From assembly GCF_003473485.1 (NCBI RefSeq), contig NC_053045.1:60306494-60370493 (forward strand): 64,000 nucleotides of DNA, given 5' to 3'. The notes beneath the pieces were generated by a model. That model saw only the letters and a list, made by a program, of their open reading frames with translations. It was not told where the DNA came from and did not search any database. The position numbers and the translations under genes were made by a program. The DNA comes from Medicago truncatula. Its lineage: Eukaryota > Streptophyta > Magnoliopsida > Fabales > Fabaceae. Shown here piece by piece: positions 34,506-47,213 of this stretch (its first letter is position 1; every line of letters starts with the position of its first letter).

Positions 34506-34688
34506 GAGAAATGATATTTGAACAATTATTTTTTAACAATTTTTGTTATAATTTTCTCTTTCATACTCACATTGTTTTTCTACTTTCTCTCTCTATTGCT
34601 TTGATTTTTGTGTCACTACTTAAATTTCTTTTTATAATTTGGTTGTCCAACAAGTTATCATAAGAAAAGATTGTTCAAATAATATTGC
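34506..34688. mobile_element. Small MITE with ATATTTGAACAAT ends
   Basis: ATGATATTTGAACAAT at the left and ATTGTTCAAATAATAT at the right form inverted ends. Related copies are at 52843-53018 and, in part, 53758-53862, sharing CATACTCACA and a TACTTTCTCT tract in the core. Confidence 0.65.
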
Positions 34689-35203
34689 ACTTTATTTAAT
34701 TATATTGGTTTGTTTAAGTTCAAAGGTGGGGTGCTGAAGAATGTGTTTGTAGCTGTATGGAATGTGGTGTTGCTGTTATTTTGGTTCTTTGAGTTGAGAC
34801 TTGTAAACACGATTGTGGCCACAACTTGTGTCATTTGGTTGGTGAGTGCATTTATTAAATATTAAATATCGTTTATATATTCAAATAACCAAAGATGAAA
34901 AATAACTGATATAAATTGTAATGGACTTGTAACCCTTTTGATTTGACTCAGTTTTTTCTTCTTCTCTTTTGATTGCTACGTACGCGGATGGTTGTGAAAT
35001 CAGTCAGTTTTATTGACTTTAGCCTTGCATTTTTGTGCAAATGATTTTATAAACAAATAATATTGAATATTTAAATATTCTTTCAGACGCATAAAAAAGG
35101 GGGGCCAAATTGTTGCCGGCAATGACCGCTGCTGCTGAGTTTGCCATTTGCATAAATCTAAATTAACCAAACAAAATTTTATTCTGCTTTACATAAAACA
35201 CAC

Positions 35204-35250
35204 AACTACACAAACACAATTCTATTGCTCAAAAAAAGAAAACTACACAA
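35204..35250 (+). repeat. Candidate A-tailed micro-insertion
   Basis: AACTACACAA at 35204-35213 and 35241-35250 flanks a 27-nt insert ending GCTCAAAAAAAGAA. Confidence 0.5.
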
Positions 35251-35981
35251 GTCTTTTTTTAGAGGAAAACAACAAAACTTCGTAAGGGTATTTATTCATG
35301 GTAAATTGTGTGATTTTCATACTATAGATCAAATGTGTTTTGGATAGAACTTTTAGATTGGGTCAAGCTCAGTACCACATCCATCATACTATATAAGTAT
35401 TGCATTGCGACCTGTCATTGTCACATTATGTCTCATTCTAATCCCCACATTCATCCCAAGTTTATACCGACTTGAACATCGTATCGTTTGCAGGTATACA
35501 TACTCTCATCGTCGTTTGTCAGTTACATCTCTAGTATGAAAACCTACACTATGCAGCATTCCTTCCACCAATCCACCATCCAGTAAAATCTTTCATCTTC
35601 CTAAATAAATTTGAGTTCTATTCAAAATAAATGCATAGTAAACAAGCAATGTACGATAAAAAATAAAATGATTAGGTGACATTTAATTATGTGTATTTGA
35701 TAGGTGAACTATGCTACTTTAACATCTGAGAATGCATGCATGAGCAAATAGGCACACATAAATAGACAAGAATGGAAACTGGAGAGGAGAGAAATGGAAG
35801 AGAGTGGCTAATCATAAATTACAGTTTAGAAGTCCTCTGGATCTCTAATTATGGTACTTTCCCTTTGCATTGCCATAAAATTGCAAGTATTTATTTTAAG
35901 GCGTGAACAAAGAACACCTAATGCACCTCTACACTAATCTAAGGTGTACTATATAGCAAGTACGTAGATACTAAAACTAAT

Positions 35982-36033
35982 ATCTAGGCTGGTAGCTTTC
36001 TTTCAAAAAAAAAAAAATCTAGGCTGGTAGCTT
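35982..36033 (+). repeat. Poly(A) micro-insertion with 17-bp target duplication
   Basis: ATCTAGGCTGGTAGCTT at 35982-35998 and 36017-36033 flanks TCTTTCAAAAAAAAAAAA. The target repeats are identical, so this member is recent. Confidence 0.92.
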
Positions 36034-36058
36034 ACAATACAAGTAAATATATATATAT

Positions 36059-36963
36059 GACATATCTAGTGAGAATGGCTTAGTTATATGAGAATGGTGA
36101 GAATACTTCTCAACCCTTGGATCAAAAATAAATGGTTCAGATTAAAAAGACTCACATGTGTCTCTCTCTAGTCTATCATTTTTTATAAACCTGTTTCACC
36201 TTTTCATCTTCTTGGATCGACCATCATCTGCAACAGATTTTCACACTATTCCTAATTTTCCAGCACAAGATTAAAATCATTGGAGATATTACCTTTCAAA
36301 TAGACTTTATTTTGAACAACACCAACTTATCCAAATAGATTAAAATCATTGCATATCATTCTGGTTCTATTTTTCAGTCCATCAAAAGAATTCAATTTTA
36401 AATTAATGATCCACTCTATCAAAATAATCCCTTTTCTTTCTGAATTTTTTTTTAAATAATATATTATTGCCCCTTCTTGTCTTCTCTCAACGATGCAGGT
36501 ATGAATTGAGACAAAAAAGAACTTCAATTAAATGAGATTGGATTTAATCCAATGAATTGAGACAATAGTGCTCAACAAAATCAATTCAATTCAACACATA
36601 AACAGAAAGAACAGAGAATATGGGTGTCACTGTGGCTGGTGAGATAATGAACAGAGAAGTGTTTGAAGGGAGGCGAAGGTGGGTGTTGAAGACGAGGTGA
36701 GAAAGAAAACTCGATTGTTTACTTGAAGAACACCTTATTAAAGTAATTCTTTAAAATACAGATCTGGGAAGAGTGATCTCAACACAAATGGTGGTGGAGT
36801 CATGGACTCATGATAAAACATTTTTTTTAAGGATCAGAAAGCGTTGTTGTTTGGGGAAGATGAACAAATGAATATGTTGATGAGAACCATTTATTTTTGA
36901 TCCAAGGGTTGAGAAGTATTCTAACCATTGTCATGTAACTAAGCCATTCTCACTAGATATGTC
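36059..36963. mobile_element. Long-TIR MITE, about 905 bp
   Basis: The ends ACATATCTAGTGAGAATGGC and its complement extend inward for about 90 bp, including CTTCTCAACCCTTGGATC on the left and its complement on the right. No clear target duplication is seen because the flanks are TA and CA simple repeats. No coding capacity. Confidence 0.7.
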
Positions 36964-36965
36964 CT

Positions 36966-36966
<1 letters not shown>

Positions 36967-37001
<35 letters not shown>
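36967..37001. repeat. (CA)n(TA)n microsatellite
   Basis: A short CA run passes into about 13 TA units. Confidence 0.9.
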
Positions 37002-37665
37002 CTAATAATGTGTAATCTGCTCGTGGTGTAATACTGGCCTTGGAAGAAAGAGTAAATAGATTCCCAGCGATCAGAGAGGAAGTAAAAAGAATTGAAAGAT
37101 TGTTTTCCAATTCATGAAAACCAATCTTTAACATTAAACAATTTCCAAGCTTATTAGTGTAGAACTCGACTGGTATAATTTGCCTTTTTAAAATTATAAT
37201 GGAAATTGTTTTAAACTTAGCCGTTTTAAAAAGTTTTACCATTTAGATTTCCCAAGTTTTTGGTGACATACCTAGAAAAATGAATAAAGTTTGTTGACGT
37301 TTTTAAATAGATTAATGATCCAATTTTATCCATCATAATTTTCTCGCGGTGTCCCTTACAAAAAAATATTATCAAAATTAGTCTCTTATATATATAAAAG
37401 AAAATTAGTCTCCAACTATGTCTTTTTTTTAAACAAAGAGGGCCTAAGTCCAAATCTCCGGCTCTTTTATAATAGATAGATTAACTTTTACTGATGTTTA
37501 TGACATACCCTAAACCAACCAACTATTTGAAACTATAACTTAAAAGTTTTTTGTTTTCTCTCTTGCAGGAAGCCCCTTTTAGATGAATATTCGTTATTAT
37601 ATTAGTAGGAAAGCATTCGGTTCATATATGTATAAATAAGGAATTGCTTCAAATCTAATACACCA

Positions 37666-37738
37666 TCCGTTGTAGTCTAGTTGGTCAGGATATTCGGCTC
37701 TCACCCGAAAGACCCGGGTTCAAGTCCCGGCAACGGAA
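37666..37738 (+). tRNA. tRNA-Glu (anticodon CTC)
   Basis: The acceptor arms TCCGTTG and CAACGGA pair fully. The anticodon stem TTCGG/CCGAA closes the loop CTCTCAC, giving anticodon CTC. Box A (TAGTCTAGTTGG) and box B (GGTTCAAGTCC) are intact and there is no intron. A run of six T at 37739-37744 can end Pol III transcription. Upstream are a TATA-like TATAAATA (37631-37638) and a CAA motif (37649-37651), the usual setting for plant tRNA genes, so it is probably active. Confidence 0.97.
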
Positions 37739-38884
37739 TTTTTTGAAAGATTTCACACTTTTTTTTTTTTTACCAGAACATGCTTCAGAGTTCAGTTCAA
37801 GGAAACTGATTTTATATATTTTTCTTTTCCTCTTTGAAGGTACTATTCTCAGTCACAATCACATGCATGTAACTGACCCATTTTATCAAAGTTCAGCCTA
37901 ATTTTTATTTGAAACCATGCTTTAAATATTATTTCAACATAACCTGGTAAAATATTATTAACATACTGTAAAAGGTAAAATATTCTTTATGCTCTTAGCA
38001 ATTAACCATAGTTGAACAAAAGTCTCTCATAAAGAATTTTCTCCTCATCTCCCTCATATCCAATTATCTATGCATGGTGTGAGATTAAATCACCAATTGA
38101 TAATATAGTACTAGTACATGTTGTTGACTGCTGTGGAAGTTTTCACTTGAATAGCGACCACCTTCCTTCATTCACACCTTTGCTTTCACACCTTTGCTTT
38201 CACTTGACAGGTGATATATATATATATATATATATATATGATAATATTTTTGTTCACAATCACATGTATCATGTGAACATTATTATATAACTGGCATTTT
38301 AATTGCTTCAAAACTCAAAAGTCACTACCGTACGCACCATATATAATAAATATTGTAAGCATGTTGTTGAGGACCAGGTTTTGCTGCTGTAATAACAACA
38401 CGCAATTTTACACAATTTTCGATCTCAACTGTTCATCTCAGATCGAACGGTTGAGATTGAAAACTTTGTGTTTTTAGTTAAAACAATCTCAACCATCAAA
38501 TTATGATCGGATGTTGTCATTGATTACGGCACCCTGCTGTAACAGCATGGAATCCTATTCCTGATGTTCAGCCAATTACTAATGACTTTAATCGTATAAG
38601 TAGTTACGATTAGAATCAAATACTTTTATTAGTAAGACGATTATGATTGATTTATAGTACAAAAAATAATTATATAAATGATGACAATGTATATAAATTA
38701 AATTTATTACACACCACAAAAAAAAAATTACTAATATAGGATTTATTTATGCATTTTTTTCATCTCAATTTTGACTTTTATTTAATTAACCTCTAGCAGC
38801 GTGATAATTTTATTGATCAATTGAAAGTCTCACAAAACCCTCGAAGGCCAGTTTCCAAGTCAAGTAGCAGCATTGATAGTGATT

Positions 38885-38932
38885 GAAAGTCTAATGACTT
38901 TTTTTTTTTTGACAAAGAAAGTCTAATGACTT
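38885..38932 (-). repeat. Poly(T)-side micro-insertion with 16-bp target duplication
   Basis: GAAAGTCTAATGACTT at 38885-38900 and 38917-38932 flanks TTTTTTTTTTGACAAA, i.e. TTTGTCAAAAAAAAAA on the minus strand. The target repeats are identical. Confidence 0.9.
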
Positions 38933-40445
38933 GGATTTGCATTAGCAAAAGTGTTTCAAATAATAATTCAGTCACGATTCCTTCCAAAGTTTTTCCAACC
39001 ATGTGTTTCTCTGTGGGCCAGAGTCTTCCTTGGAATTTTTTAACGATTTTGATTATTATTTTTTGACTGGAAGTGGTTTTAATTTTTGTTTTCACTGATT
39101 ATCTAAAATGACAAAAATTTACCATTCTCTTTCACACGATTCTTGACAATTCTTCTTCCGGTAATTGAAGTCCTTTCGAGAAACGAACAGGGAATTTGAA
39201 TGTATGTTTTGTTTGGATCGTATAAATTGTCTTTAATATCAATCCTCCAAAACCACCCTTCACTCACAAAAGACTGCAAATAAATATATTGCATTCACAG
39301 GGAACAACGCTTGGATAGTGCGCACGCTTCTACGCATGAGTCAGATTAATCGTTCATCATTGATGGGTCAGAAACCGGTACAAAAACAAAAAATATATAT
39401 ATATTACATTCACACCCTAAATCCTCCTCCCAAGCAAAACTCCAACGCCATCCTTCCCATCTATAGACCACCCCATCCTATAGAAATTAATTTTGTAAAA
39501 GATTAACCAAGTAGTCAGATCAAGATTATTAACTAAATTATCAATTTACATTTACAACTCTTATGCTTTATTTTTTTAATGAATTTTTTTCTTATGGGAT
39601 CTTAACGAAACTCTTATACTTTATTTCATTAGTGAAAGAAAATAAAACTACATTTTTTTAAGGGAAAAGCTTCTTGGTACGGGAATTGCAGCAACGAAAA
39701 ACAACGAATGTAGATAAGCCGTAGGATATATGTTAGATTGTAAAACATTTCAGTTTTTATTTATTTTAAAAATATAACAACATCGTCCGCATGTATCGTG
39801 TGAATTCTGTATTGTTGTTTCTCCGTGCTATATAGCATTCCTCTTTTTTAATACGGTTTTTTTGGGTGGTGTTAATATGATTTATTTGATTAGATAGAAA
39901 GTGATTTTAAAAAAAAATATCTAATTTATAAAATTTGATAAAAACTTTATGAAGGTAAAAATGAATAAATAAATAAATATCAATTCACAAAATACAAAAA
40001 TATAATTTGTATTATGTAATAGACACTATTTTGTTAGGACACATGGTGGATCATCACAAAGGACGATGAACAATCATAGTTTGAACATCACATCTTCATC
40101 CAAAATAGTAGTAAGATACTAAGTATATAAGTCATATCATTTATATGTTGTTCAACATATACTCTTTCAATGAACATGAGACTTTTTAGCCGACACTTCA
40201 TACATGAACATTCTTGTGTATACAAACTAATTATAAAAGTTAATTTTCATTTTTATGAAAAGAAACGATATTCATTTATTCAAATTGATATAATACGTCA
40301 AAAACAAACACAAATTCAACATCATTAAAAACAAAAAATTGATGAATATGCAAACAAACTCACAAAATTCAAATTAATAACATGAACCAACACACTCCTT
40401 ACAAATAATGCGACAAAATCAAGTGATTGAAATGTGAAAATAACG

Positions 40446-40809
40446 GGCAAATAGTCATTTTGATCCCTGAAGTTGTAACGAGAAGCCGATGTAGTCCCTT
40501 GATGTATCGAAATTTCAAAATAGTCTCTGTCTACACACTTCGTTAGTCAAAATAGTTAATGCCGTTAAAATATCTCAATGTTGACCTTCACTCGTTTCAT
40601 ATAAGGACTAATATGATAATAAGTAAATATCTTATAGGGATTGATATGGTAATATGTAAGTATATCGAGAGACTAATATGACAATATTAATGAACATTTT
40701 AACGTTCGAAACTATTTTGATTAATATAACACACAATCAAAGACCATTCTAAAGTTTCAATATATGTGGCTACTCGTTATACTTTTAGAGATCAAAGTTG
40801 CTATTACCC
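40446..40809. mobile_element. MITE, about 364 bp
   Basis: The left end GGGCAAATAGTCATTTTGAT and the right end ATCAAAGTTGCTATTACCC are imperfect inverted repeats, extended by GTTGTAACGAG near 40473 and CTCGTTATAC near 40773. No clear target duplication. Confidence 0.55.
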
Positions 40810-41212
40810 ACAAAATTATAGTGATTAGAATGATCATATTTTCGGATATACAACATCAACAACTTTGTAATTGATTGAATGATTGAAACTGAGCTACCAA
40901 TCTCAATTAAACACACACAACAATAAAAAAGAAAATCATAAAACATCACATGAAGACGACGAACAAGACAATGTCACATTAAGATACAAATAACCTAATA
41001 TATATCATTTTTTTAGAATAAAATTGGGAAGCAAAGGGTGCATTTGGATTATTTTGGCGAAAAAAATGACCAAAACCGCCATATTTTTTTAAGGGAACGA
41101 AGAAATTTTGATAGAAGATAGAGCTTATTTAAAAAAAAAAAAAATCAATTTCTAAAGTTTTTTTTAACCATGTTGTTGGTTCTGAGGAAAAGAAGTTTTC
41201 TTTTTATAGTGT

Positions 41213-41270
41213 CCGGGATTCAAACATAAAATCTTATATTATCTCTCCTAACTGAGCTAAGCTAATAGAA
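41213..41270 (-). repeat. tRNA-like SINE scar
   Basis: On the minus strand AGCTTAGCTCAGTTAGG (box A-like, 41248-41264) is followed about 25 nt later by GTTTGAATCCC (box B-like, 41215-41225). No tail or target duplication is visible. Confidence 0.45.
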
Positions 41271-41718
41271 ATAAGTAAAGTTGGATTAAAATTGTTCCGT
41301 CAAAAAATGTTTTCTTACGATGAAACTCATTAAATCAATTGCTTGGTTAAAACTATTTAAAAAAACTTGTTAGAGAAAAATGATATGAACTGAACTCTAA
41401 AATAGACCGAAATAAAGTCTGAAAAATCAACAAAACAAGAGTCTCCATCCTCAAAAGCTGCTTCCTTCAATTTATCCTCATTTCGTCAATGGTGACTGCT
41501 CTCTTTGCCAACCAATCACAATCTTAGCATTTTTTATTTTTACCAATATTATTATATTATATCTATCTATAAATATATTTATCAAAGTATGTTTTAATTA
41601 GATAGAGAGAGTTTTCAATTTTTATTTATTAGTGTGAAATATTTCAAGTGAGACTCTATTCTCTTTTATTCTATAACACCCTACACCCTATAATCTTCTG
41701 ATAATCATAATCATAATC

Positions 41719-44700
41719 ATGAAGAAAGGAAATTTGGGTCTCGGTCTCAAACTCTCTGTTCCTCAAACTGATCAAGTTGCTTTTGCAAAGTTTCTGTGAG
41801 TCTCTTTCTCTATCTCTGTTCTGTGATTTGTGAATGTGATTGTTTCAATTTTGATTTTCAAAAATTTGAAATTTTGACATGTGGGTATTGTTGTAGGACT
41901 GAAAGTGGAACGTTTAAGGATGGAGATCTGCTTGTTAACAGAGATGGTGTTCGAATTGTTTCTGAAACTGAAGTTGAAGCTGTAATTACATTTCTCATTT
42001 CTTTTTCATGGATTATTGTCTGTTTCATCTTTTGGATCTGATGTATTAGCTTTTCTTATAGAAAGAGGATTTTTGAATTTTATGTCGCTTTCTTATTTTG
42101 AGATTTTCAAACCCAATTGGGGAATTTTAGTTTGGTGGGTTATTTTCTGTTCTTACTTGTTATCTGGGTAAAATCAAAATGCAAAAAGTTGTCTTTTTAG
42201 GGTGTTTGTTTGTGTGTGTTTTGCTACTATTTTGAATTGAATCAGATATATTTTTTTACACGAATTTATCGGTGTCTCACAGATTTTGTGATTTTGTTTT
42301 CATTATTATTTAGAACAAGAATGGAACAACTTGCAAGTTTGTGATGTAAAACTGTGCTCAACATAAGTCATTCACTAGATGAGGCATTCAACAAAATTAG
42401 TCTTTAATTCATTCAATTCAATGCATGAAAATGAAAACGTTTACACAGAAACAAAGTTTGTTGTGGAATTGTTTGCATTCTTAGACAATGTTAGATTTTC
42501 TTATTCCTCCCCCTACCTTTTTTATGTTTTTTTTTAGCTGGGATTTTCGAAGGTTTCTAACTGCCAAGGGTATGTTTGGATCGATGATATAGGATGGAGT
42601 GAAATGGTATGAAATAATAGTCTAGTCGGATTTTGAAAAATAGATGCTATGGAATATTTTATTACATTCTACTCCACCCAAACATATTGTGCTGTTGTGT
42701 CAAAGTAATGAACCCTATGTTTCAACCATAATCTTGCGAGTTTTTCTAGAATCATTTGAAAGAACCTCACTATCGCGTTGTTTCAATGCATACTTTTCAA
42801 CGATGCTTTTGTTTGTTCATACATTTTAGAAAGCAGAATAAATTGATGATAGAAACATGAACATGTCAATGAGGACCAAGAATTGATTCCTATTCACATT
42901 TTTATAAGTGAGTTACTTAAAAAAATATTCATCTGATAACCCCAGCCATTGTGGTTTTCAGTATGATTATGGAAAAGAGGTTTGATCATTGGTCCTGCTT
43001 TATTTTTTGGTCACATTACATGTATTGGGTGAATTTTGACAATATGTTATGTATGGAGTTAAGTTAACATGGAGTTAAGTTAACATGTGTTATATGTTTT
43101 CAGCCACCCCCAATCAAGGCAACAGACAACCAGTTAAGTTTGGCAGACATAGACATAGTGAAAGTTGTTGGAAAGGGAAACGGAGGGGTGGTTCAATTGG
43201 TGCAACACAAATGGACTAATCAGTTTTTTGCATTAAAGGTATACTCGTTGCATATTGCATACCTTGCTGTGACTTTGTATCTTCTTTTCTCTCTTTCTTT
43301 CTGATTTATGCTTTTGTATTGGTATTGTCTACCCACACCTGTAAGCATAATATCATTCCTAATTTTGCTCTACCGTAACACCAATTAAGTTGAGCAAGGA
43401 CATCTGTGACTTGTCTTGTCCACTACATGATTTGTGTCACTAAAGCGCACATTATCCGTTTCTTTCAGAAAATGTTGTTTTATCACTTCGTATTTTATTT
43501 TCATTAGGAGCTGTTAAGAGTCCCACATAACATTGAATGAGATATGGCCTGCAAATTTGTTTACAAGTGAATGGGAAGTCCTCACCTAATACTGGTTGAG
43601 TTAGACCCATCTCAGATTCTAAGACGTTATCAGAGCTTATAAAACATCCATTGAGTCACCCATTATCGGGACACTCGGGTCACGCTGTAGATATCCAGCC
43701 CTGGGCGTGAGGGGATGTGTCAAGAGTTACACATCGGATGAAATATAACCTGAAAATTAGTATGGTTGAATTAGACCCAATCCAAATTCTAAGACGAGCC
43801 ATTCAATTTCATTCGTGTATTTAGTTGATTGTTATTTTGTTGCATGTGGTTTCTTTTCCATTATGTCAGAACGTCATATTTCTGTTCACGGAACTTTGGA
43901 CCTTTGAATTGTATTTAATTGAAGCTAATAATTTAGACAGAGGTCTTTTCCCTCGGATCTTGTATATATATTTTTTTGTTAACACAGATCTTGTATATTT
44001 TAATCAAACTTGAATGAGAGTACGGGACAACTATAAGTTATAACGTGAATTCAGATGACATTTGCACTAAGGTTGTCAATTCCCCGCCCCTCAATATTAA
44101 AAACTTACTTCTTTGGCCATCCCCCCTTTTTCCTTTTAGTTTTTGGAAGTAGAGCAATGATGAGTTATGTTGGAAATTCCGCCTTAATTGCGGTCCGCCC
44201 CTAGTCGCCTAAATTGCGACCTTTGGTTAGCCTTAATTGCAGCCTCCAACACCTTCATTGTGTTGGCTTTGAGGGGGTGGAATTAGTCCCACATTGGGTA
44301 GATAGTACTCTTGATAAGAGTTTATAAAGAGGAGGCACTCCTCACCTTACAAGCCGGTTTTGTAAGGATGAGTTAGGCCCCAAATTTCAACAAGTTAACA
44401 TGTCCCATATTGATATTCCCCTGTTTCTAGTTATTTTAAATTTTAGTTATTTCTCTTTATCTCTGTTAGTTTAGTAATCTAGTGTACTAGTATATGAGCT
44501 TGAAAGGCTGATGCTTCTATCTCATGATTTTTCTAATAGTAGCTATTGAAACTTGTGAACTAATTACTTTCCTTTTATCTGATACATAACAACCTAATGC
44601 TATCTTGTACGTCCATTCCACCTTGTTCTGGTGTTCCTTATGCATTCTTTACAATTGAAGATAATTCAAATGAATATTGAAGAGTCCGTGCGCAAGCAGA

Positions 44701-46151
44701 TAGCTAAAGAGCTGAAAATTAATCAAGCAGCACAGTGTCCTTATGTTGTTGTCTGCTACCAGTCATTCTATGACAATGGTGTCATATCAATCATTTTAGA
44801 GTACATGGATGGAGGCTCCATGGCTGATCTTCTGAAGAAAGTTAAAACAATACCAGAGCCTTATCTTTCTGCCATTTGTAAGCAGGTGGGAAGTAAGACA
44901 TTGTTGTTTTTTAGTCTTCCCCTCATAGTTCTTTTTACTGAACCCTTAACAGGAGCTAATTACCTTATTCTGTGTGTTATGATATAGGTTCTGAAGGGTT
45001 TAATATATCTTCACCATGAAAGACATATTATCCACAGAGACTTGAAGCCTTCTAATTTGTTGATTAATCACACAGGCGAGGTTAAGATTACTGATTTTGG
45101 TGTTAGTGCAATTATGGAAAGTACATCTGGTCAAGCAAATACTTTCATTGGCACATACAACTATATGTCTGTAAGTAAAATATGCAATCATATATGCATA
45201 TATTTTACTACAAAAAAAGAACCGCCATTTCCTGGAAAATAACGTTCAATCTGTGAATTTTACAGCCAGAGAGAATCAATGGAAGCCAACGTGGCTACAA
45301 CTACAAAAGTGATATATGGAGTTTGGGACTGATATTGCTGGAGTGTGCTATGGGGCGGTTTCCTTACACACCACCAGATCAAAGCGAAAGATGGGAAAGT
45401 ATATTTGAGCTTATTGAAACTATTGTGGATAAACCTCCTCCTAGTGCTCCATCTGAACAATTTTCCTCAGAATTTTGCTCATTTATCTCTGCATGGTAAT
45501 TGTTTAGTTTGCTAACTAGTAATGTACATTGTACAGTAAAGAGTTCTAAGTTCAAAACCACCCAAAGAATGAACATGTCCTTGCATACATAGAGAGAATG
45601 AGAGAGTGAGAGAGAGACTGCACTTTTAAATATCACTATCAGTTTCTAAAGTGTTATCCAGATATTTGTTTAGATGTTTGAAGAGCCTTAATTTTATAGA
45701 ACGTCTATGGAGATAACAATAGTGAAAATGTAATGCATTTGCTTAATTTTATGAATGCATTTTCATGTATTATTATATTAATTTTTTAGATATGTTTCTT
45801 AATCTTGCGGTTAAACATACTCAAAAATAGGCACCTTCCATCGCAATTCTTTTGGTTATTTTTCCATGTACTCTATGTTACCGTGTGCTTTTCATGAGTA
45901 TTCTTCTGATCCTCCTTTTTCAATTTTCTGTGTTTAGTCTACAGAAAGACCCAGGAAGCAGACTGTCGGCTCAGGAACTTATGGTATGTGAAAATCTTAT
46001 CTATATGCATATGCCATGTGCAATAGTCTTTCTGATGCTGTAAATCTGATTGAAACTCCAGGAACTTCCTTTCATCAGCATGTATGATGACTTGCATGTG
46101 GATCTCTCAGCTTATTTCTCCGATGCAGGATCTCCACTCGCAACCTTATAA
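41719..46151 (+). CDS. MKK2: MAP kinase kinase, group A (MKK2/SIMKK type), 8 exons
   Basis: Exons are 41719-41795, 41897-41981, 43104-43238, 44661-44885, 44988-45170, 45266-45495, 45938-45983 and 46062-46151, all GT-AG, giving 356 residues. The N-terminus [15 protein letters not shown] carries a basic-hydrophobic MAPK docking motif. Kinase features follow in order: glycine loop [11 protein letters not shown]-binding lysine in FALKI, catalytic [11 protein letters not shown], the plant activation site TSGQANT (T-x5-T), MSPERI, and a C-terminus ending DAGSPLATL as in Arabidopsis MKK2. It matches alfalfa SIMKK as I remember it, the salt-stress activator of SIMK. All catalytic residues are present, so the gene looks functional. 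A 3' UTR intron is likely (donor at about 46158, acceptor near 46578). Introns 2-3 contain retroelement scars. Confidence 0.97.
43510..44400. mobile_element. Retroelement scars in MAPKK intron 3
   Basis: GAGTCCCACATAACATTG (43517), a second diverged GAGTTACACATCGGATG (43724), and AGTCCCACATTGGGTAG (44286) with TTATAAAGAGGAGGCACTC and TTTGTAAGGATGAGTTAGGC are typical of legume short LTR retroelements. Boundaries cannot be drawn. A poly(T)-side micro-insertion is at 43956-43998. Confidence 0.5.
43956..43998 (-). repeat. Poly(T)-side micro-insertion with 12-bp target duplication
   Basis: GATCTTGTATAT at 43956-43967 and 43987-43998 flanks ATATTTTTTTGTTAACACA (TGTGTTAAC plus A run on the minus strand). 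It lies in MAPKK intron 3. Confidence 0.7.
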
Positions 46152-47213
46152 AAGATGGTATGTTCCAATTTTGGACTTTGTTTTAAATTTAAGTAACATA
46201 TAATTCCTATGCCCTTTATTTACCAATTTATCAGGCATGTAGATCAATATATAAATACAATCTGTAATGAGGATTCTAATTTCTAAATGGTTATGTTTTG
46301 GAGCTATGTTTGTCAACTAAAGCCATCCTTTACAAGCTTGTCCTAGGCTTCTTAGTAGACTTGAAGGCAATTTCCTTCTTTATGACTTACAAACAATGAA
46401 ATATGCACTCTTTGCAACCTGTGTTTCATATACTAGCATGTGTATAATCTGAATACCGTTTTCCCCCTAAATTCTGAAATGTTGGAATTATAGTAATAGT
46501 AATACATGACAATTTGAAACTACAAATGCCACTTAATATATAACTGTATTCATGATTCATTTTTATTTATCATTGTAGATTGACGCTGCATATGAGCTGC
46601 ATTTGTGGATGAGTCTGATAAACCAGCTCCTAGTGTTATGCCGAAGATACTGTATTATGTTATTTAGTGATTGAGTTCAATAAATTGTGAGAAACTCATA
46701 GATGCAAGATTCAAGGAATTGCCATGATTGGAACTTGGTGAAGAATTTTAATGATAGACGTTGATTATTAAGGGCCACTTGGGGCGTAATGTTTGAAATT
46801 TTATGATTGCAACAGAACTTACCTATGCAGAAAATATTATCTGTTGTACAAATTTATAATTTTAGAGTTACAAGTTTTTTCAGGCTGTCCCAGATGAACG
46901 TGAAATTGTATATGCCTAAACTGCTCTCAAGTTATAATTGACGTTTTTTATTTGGTTAAAGCATGTCAAATCGCCTGATAATTTTTTGAGTATCTAACTT
47001 TAAAATTTTACCCTCTAATTTATTTTTTTCAATTGAAACGTTTGTGATGCTTGGAAAAGTCTCATTCAGTAACCTTGTACACTTAAAATTTTATAGCATA
47101 CATAACATACTTAGCCCTTTGTGAAAAAGTGAGGGGCTAAATAGTTCTAATTCTGAAATACAAACCATAGACCAATAGCATAAATGAAGATATTTCAACA
47201 TGCTAAAAACATG
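46152..47213. other. Convergent 3' region between the MAPKK and PP2C genes
   Basis: Contains the MAPKK 3' UTR, probably split by an intron (about 46158-46578), and the PP2C 3' UTR. No other gene is seen. The stop codons are only 1062 bp apart, so overlapping transcript ends are possible. Confidence 0.6.

Larger units (their letters stand above)
33372..35699. other. Promoter side of the L18a-like gene and intergenic sequence
   Basis: The leader exon of the L18a-like gene probably lies around 33372-33430. Beyond it the sequence is AT-rich with micro-insertions at 33745 and 35204 and a small MITE at 34506-34688. No gene was recognised. Confidence 0.45.
35715..37165 (-). pseudogene. Decayed duplicate of the 5' and middle part of the L18a-like gene
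   Basis: Positions 35726-35915 match the intact gene at about 30240-30690 with gaps: GAATGCATGCATGAG, AAATAGACAAG, then the exon 3 stretch around AAGTCCTCTGGATCTCTAA (35830) and GCAAGTATTTATTTTAAGG. Positions 37043-37165 match the leader-exon area at 33360-33480 (AGATTGTTTTC, AATTCAT, CAATTT..AAGCTTA). Most of the coding sequence is gone. A MITE of about 0.9 kb sits between the two blocks. Confidence 0.65.
37745..41718. other. Intergenic region between tRNA-Glu and the MAPKK gene
   Basis: Holds a 16-bp tandem repeat (CACACCTTTGCTTT, 38173-38202), a (TA)n tract (38214-38239), a micro-insertion (38885-38932), a MITE (about 40446-40809) and a tRNA-like SINE scar (41213-41270). Open frames at 38817-39095 and 39103-39294 (minus) show no family features. 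The MAPKK promoter and leader should lie in the last few hundred bases. Confidence 0.5.

Noticed and set aside
38173-38202. Short tandem repeat first considered as a regulatory array
   Set aside because: Two copies of a 14-16 bp CT-rich unit, far from any promoter.
38817-39294. Two minus-strand open frames of 92 and 63 codons
   Set aside because: No family features and one is interrupted by a micro-insertion; probably chance.
45260-45636. Minus-strand open frames of 66 and 85 codons
   Set aside because: Antisense shadows of MAPKK exon 6 and its intron.
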